Source of the DNA: Denitromonas ohlonensis
GTDB taxonomy: Bacteria > Pseudomonadota > Gammaproteobacteria > Burkholderiales > Rhodocyclaceae
Reading direction: 5' to 3'
Assembly: GCF_007625205.1 (NCBI RefSeq)
Contig: NZ_VMNI01000022.1
Span: 50,894-114,893 of the forward strand
DNA: 64,000 nucleotides
Of the stretch, positions 63,832-64,000 are shown piece by piece. Made by a program: the position numbers and the translations under genes. Within the stretch, counting starts at the first letter, position 1, and each line of letters begins with the position of its first letter. The notes beneath the pieces were generated by a model, which saw only the letters and a program-made list of their open reading frames with translations, searched no databases and was not told the origin of the DNA.

Positions 63832-64000
63832 CCGCGCAGCAGCTGTTGATGACCGTAGTTCGGCCAATGCTGTCGGCCACGCTGCGTCGATTGAGTGGCG
63901 GCAATGCATTGGTTACCTGCCGCTCAACGGCAGATTGGCATCAACGTCAGCTTTCCAATCTTGCGAACGCGAACTCCCGACCCTCAAGAGTCTTTCGCCG
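63832..64000. other. Unassigned end of window
   Basis: No coding frame I can support. There is an imperfect inverted repeat (GAGTGGCGGCA near 63892 and TGCCGCTCA near 63920). A gene may begin beyond the window. Confidence 0.4.

Overview
The window is a contiguous, gene-dense, GC-rich piece of chromosome. It very probably comes from a betaproteobacterium of the Rhodocyclales/Zoogloeaceae type. The lineage call is inference from gene content and order: rpmH-rnpA-yidD-yidC-mnmE facing dnaA-dnaN-gyrB, the rsmB-DUF4390-ntrY-ntrX-trkA-trkH run, and EarP with an arginine-32 EF-P. The region around 56.7 kb looks like the chromosomal origin neighbourhood. Nearly every gene from 37 to 56.6 kb is on the minus strand, dnaA onward is on the plus strand, a perfect DnaA box sits in front of dnaA, and two parS-like sites lie about 4 kb to the left.

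Layout. 0-10.5 kb: 3' part of dprA, smg, topB, a DUF924 gene, dps and oxyR (oxidative stress), a two-PDZ Do-type periplasmic protease, an orphan TonB-dependent receptor and a small DUF454 membrane protein. 10.5-16.1 kb: a double-length UvrA with four ABC ATPase cassettes. 16.2-26.7 kb: a zinc-homeostasis island. A nine-gene minus-strand run encodes a ZrgA-like DUF2796 protein, a LolD/FtsX-type ABC pair, a DUF3299 protein, a small His/Cys protein, a porin and a ZnuABC-like importer. It diverges from a plus-strand zur gene, which is followed by a 39-codon membrane ORF and a second, classical ZnuCBA importer. Inverted repeats built on GTTGCA/TGCAAC, suited to Zur operators, sit before zur and before the ZnuCBA unit.

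26.7-39.4 kb: a K+ channel with RCK domain, VanZ-like protein, rdgC, DUF1857 protein, rsuA-like pseudouridine synthase, a 500-bp AT-rich intergenic stretch with several stem-loops and a terminator, earP-efp, a lipoprotein, ampG-smug-mak-MOSC-PGDYG as an overlapping run, and priA. 39.4-56.6 kb (all minus): hemE, two tandem trkH genes with trkA, an NtrY/NtrX-like pair whose NtrX has a degenerate AAA+ domain, DUF4390, rsmB, speE-speD, a TauE/SafE permease flanked by parS-like sites, mnmE, yidC, yidD, rnpA and rpmH.

56.7-64 kb (plus): dnaA, dnaN, gyrB, then a Fic-domain protein boxed in by a direct repeat of the gyrB 3' end plus its terminator. This is the most unusual arrangement here. Fic enzymes are known to AMPylate GyrB, and the duplicated gyrB tail looks like the footprint of a past insertion at gyrB. 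I saw no tRNA, rRNA, CRISPR array, insertion sequence or integrase gene.
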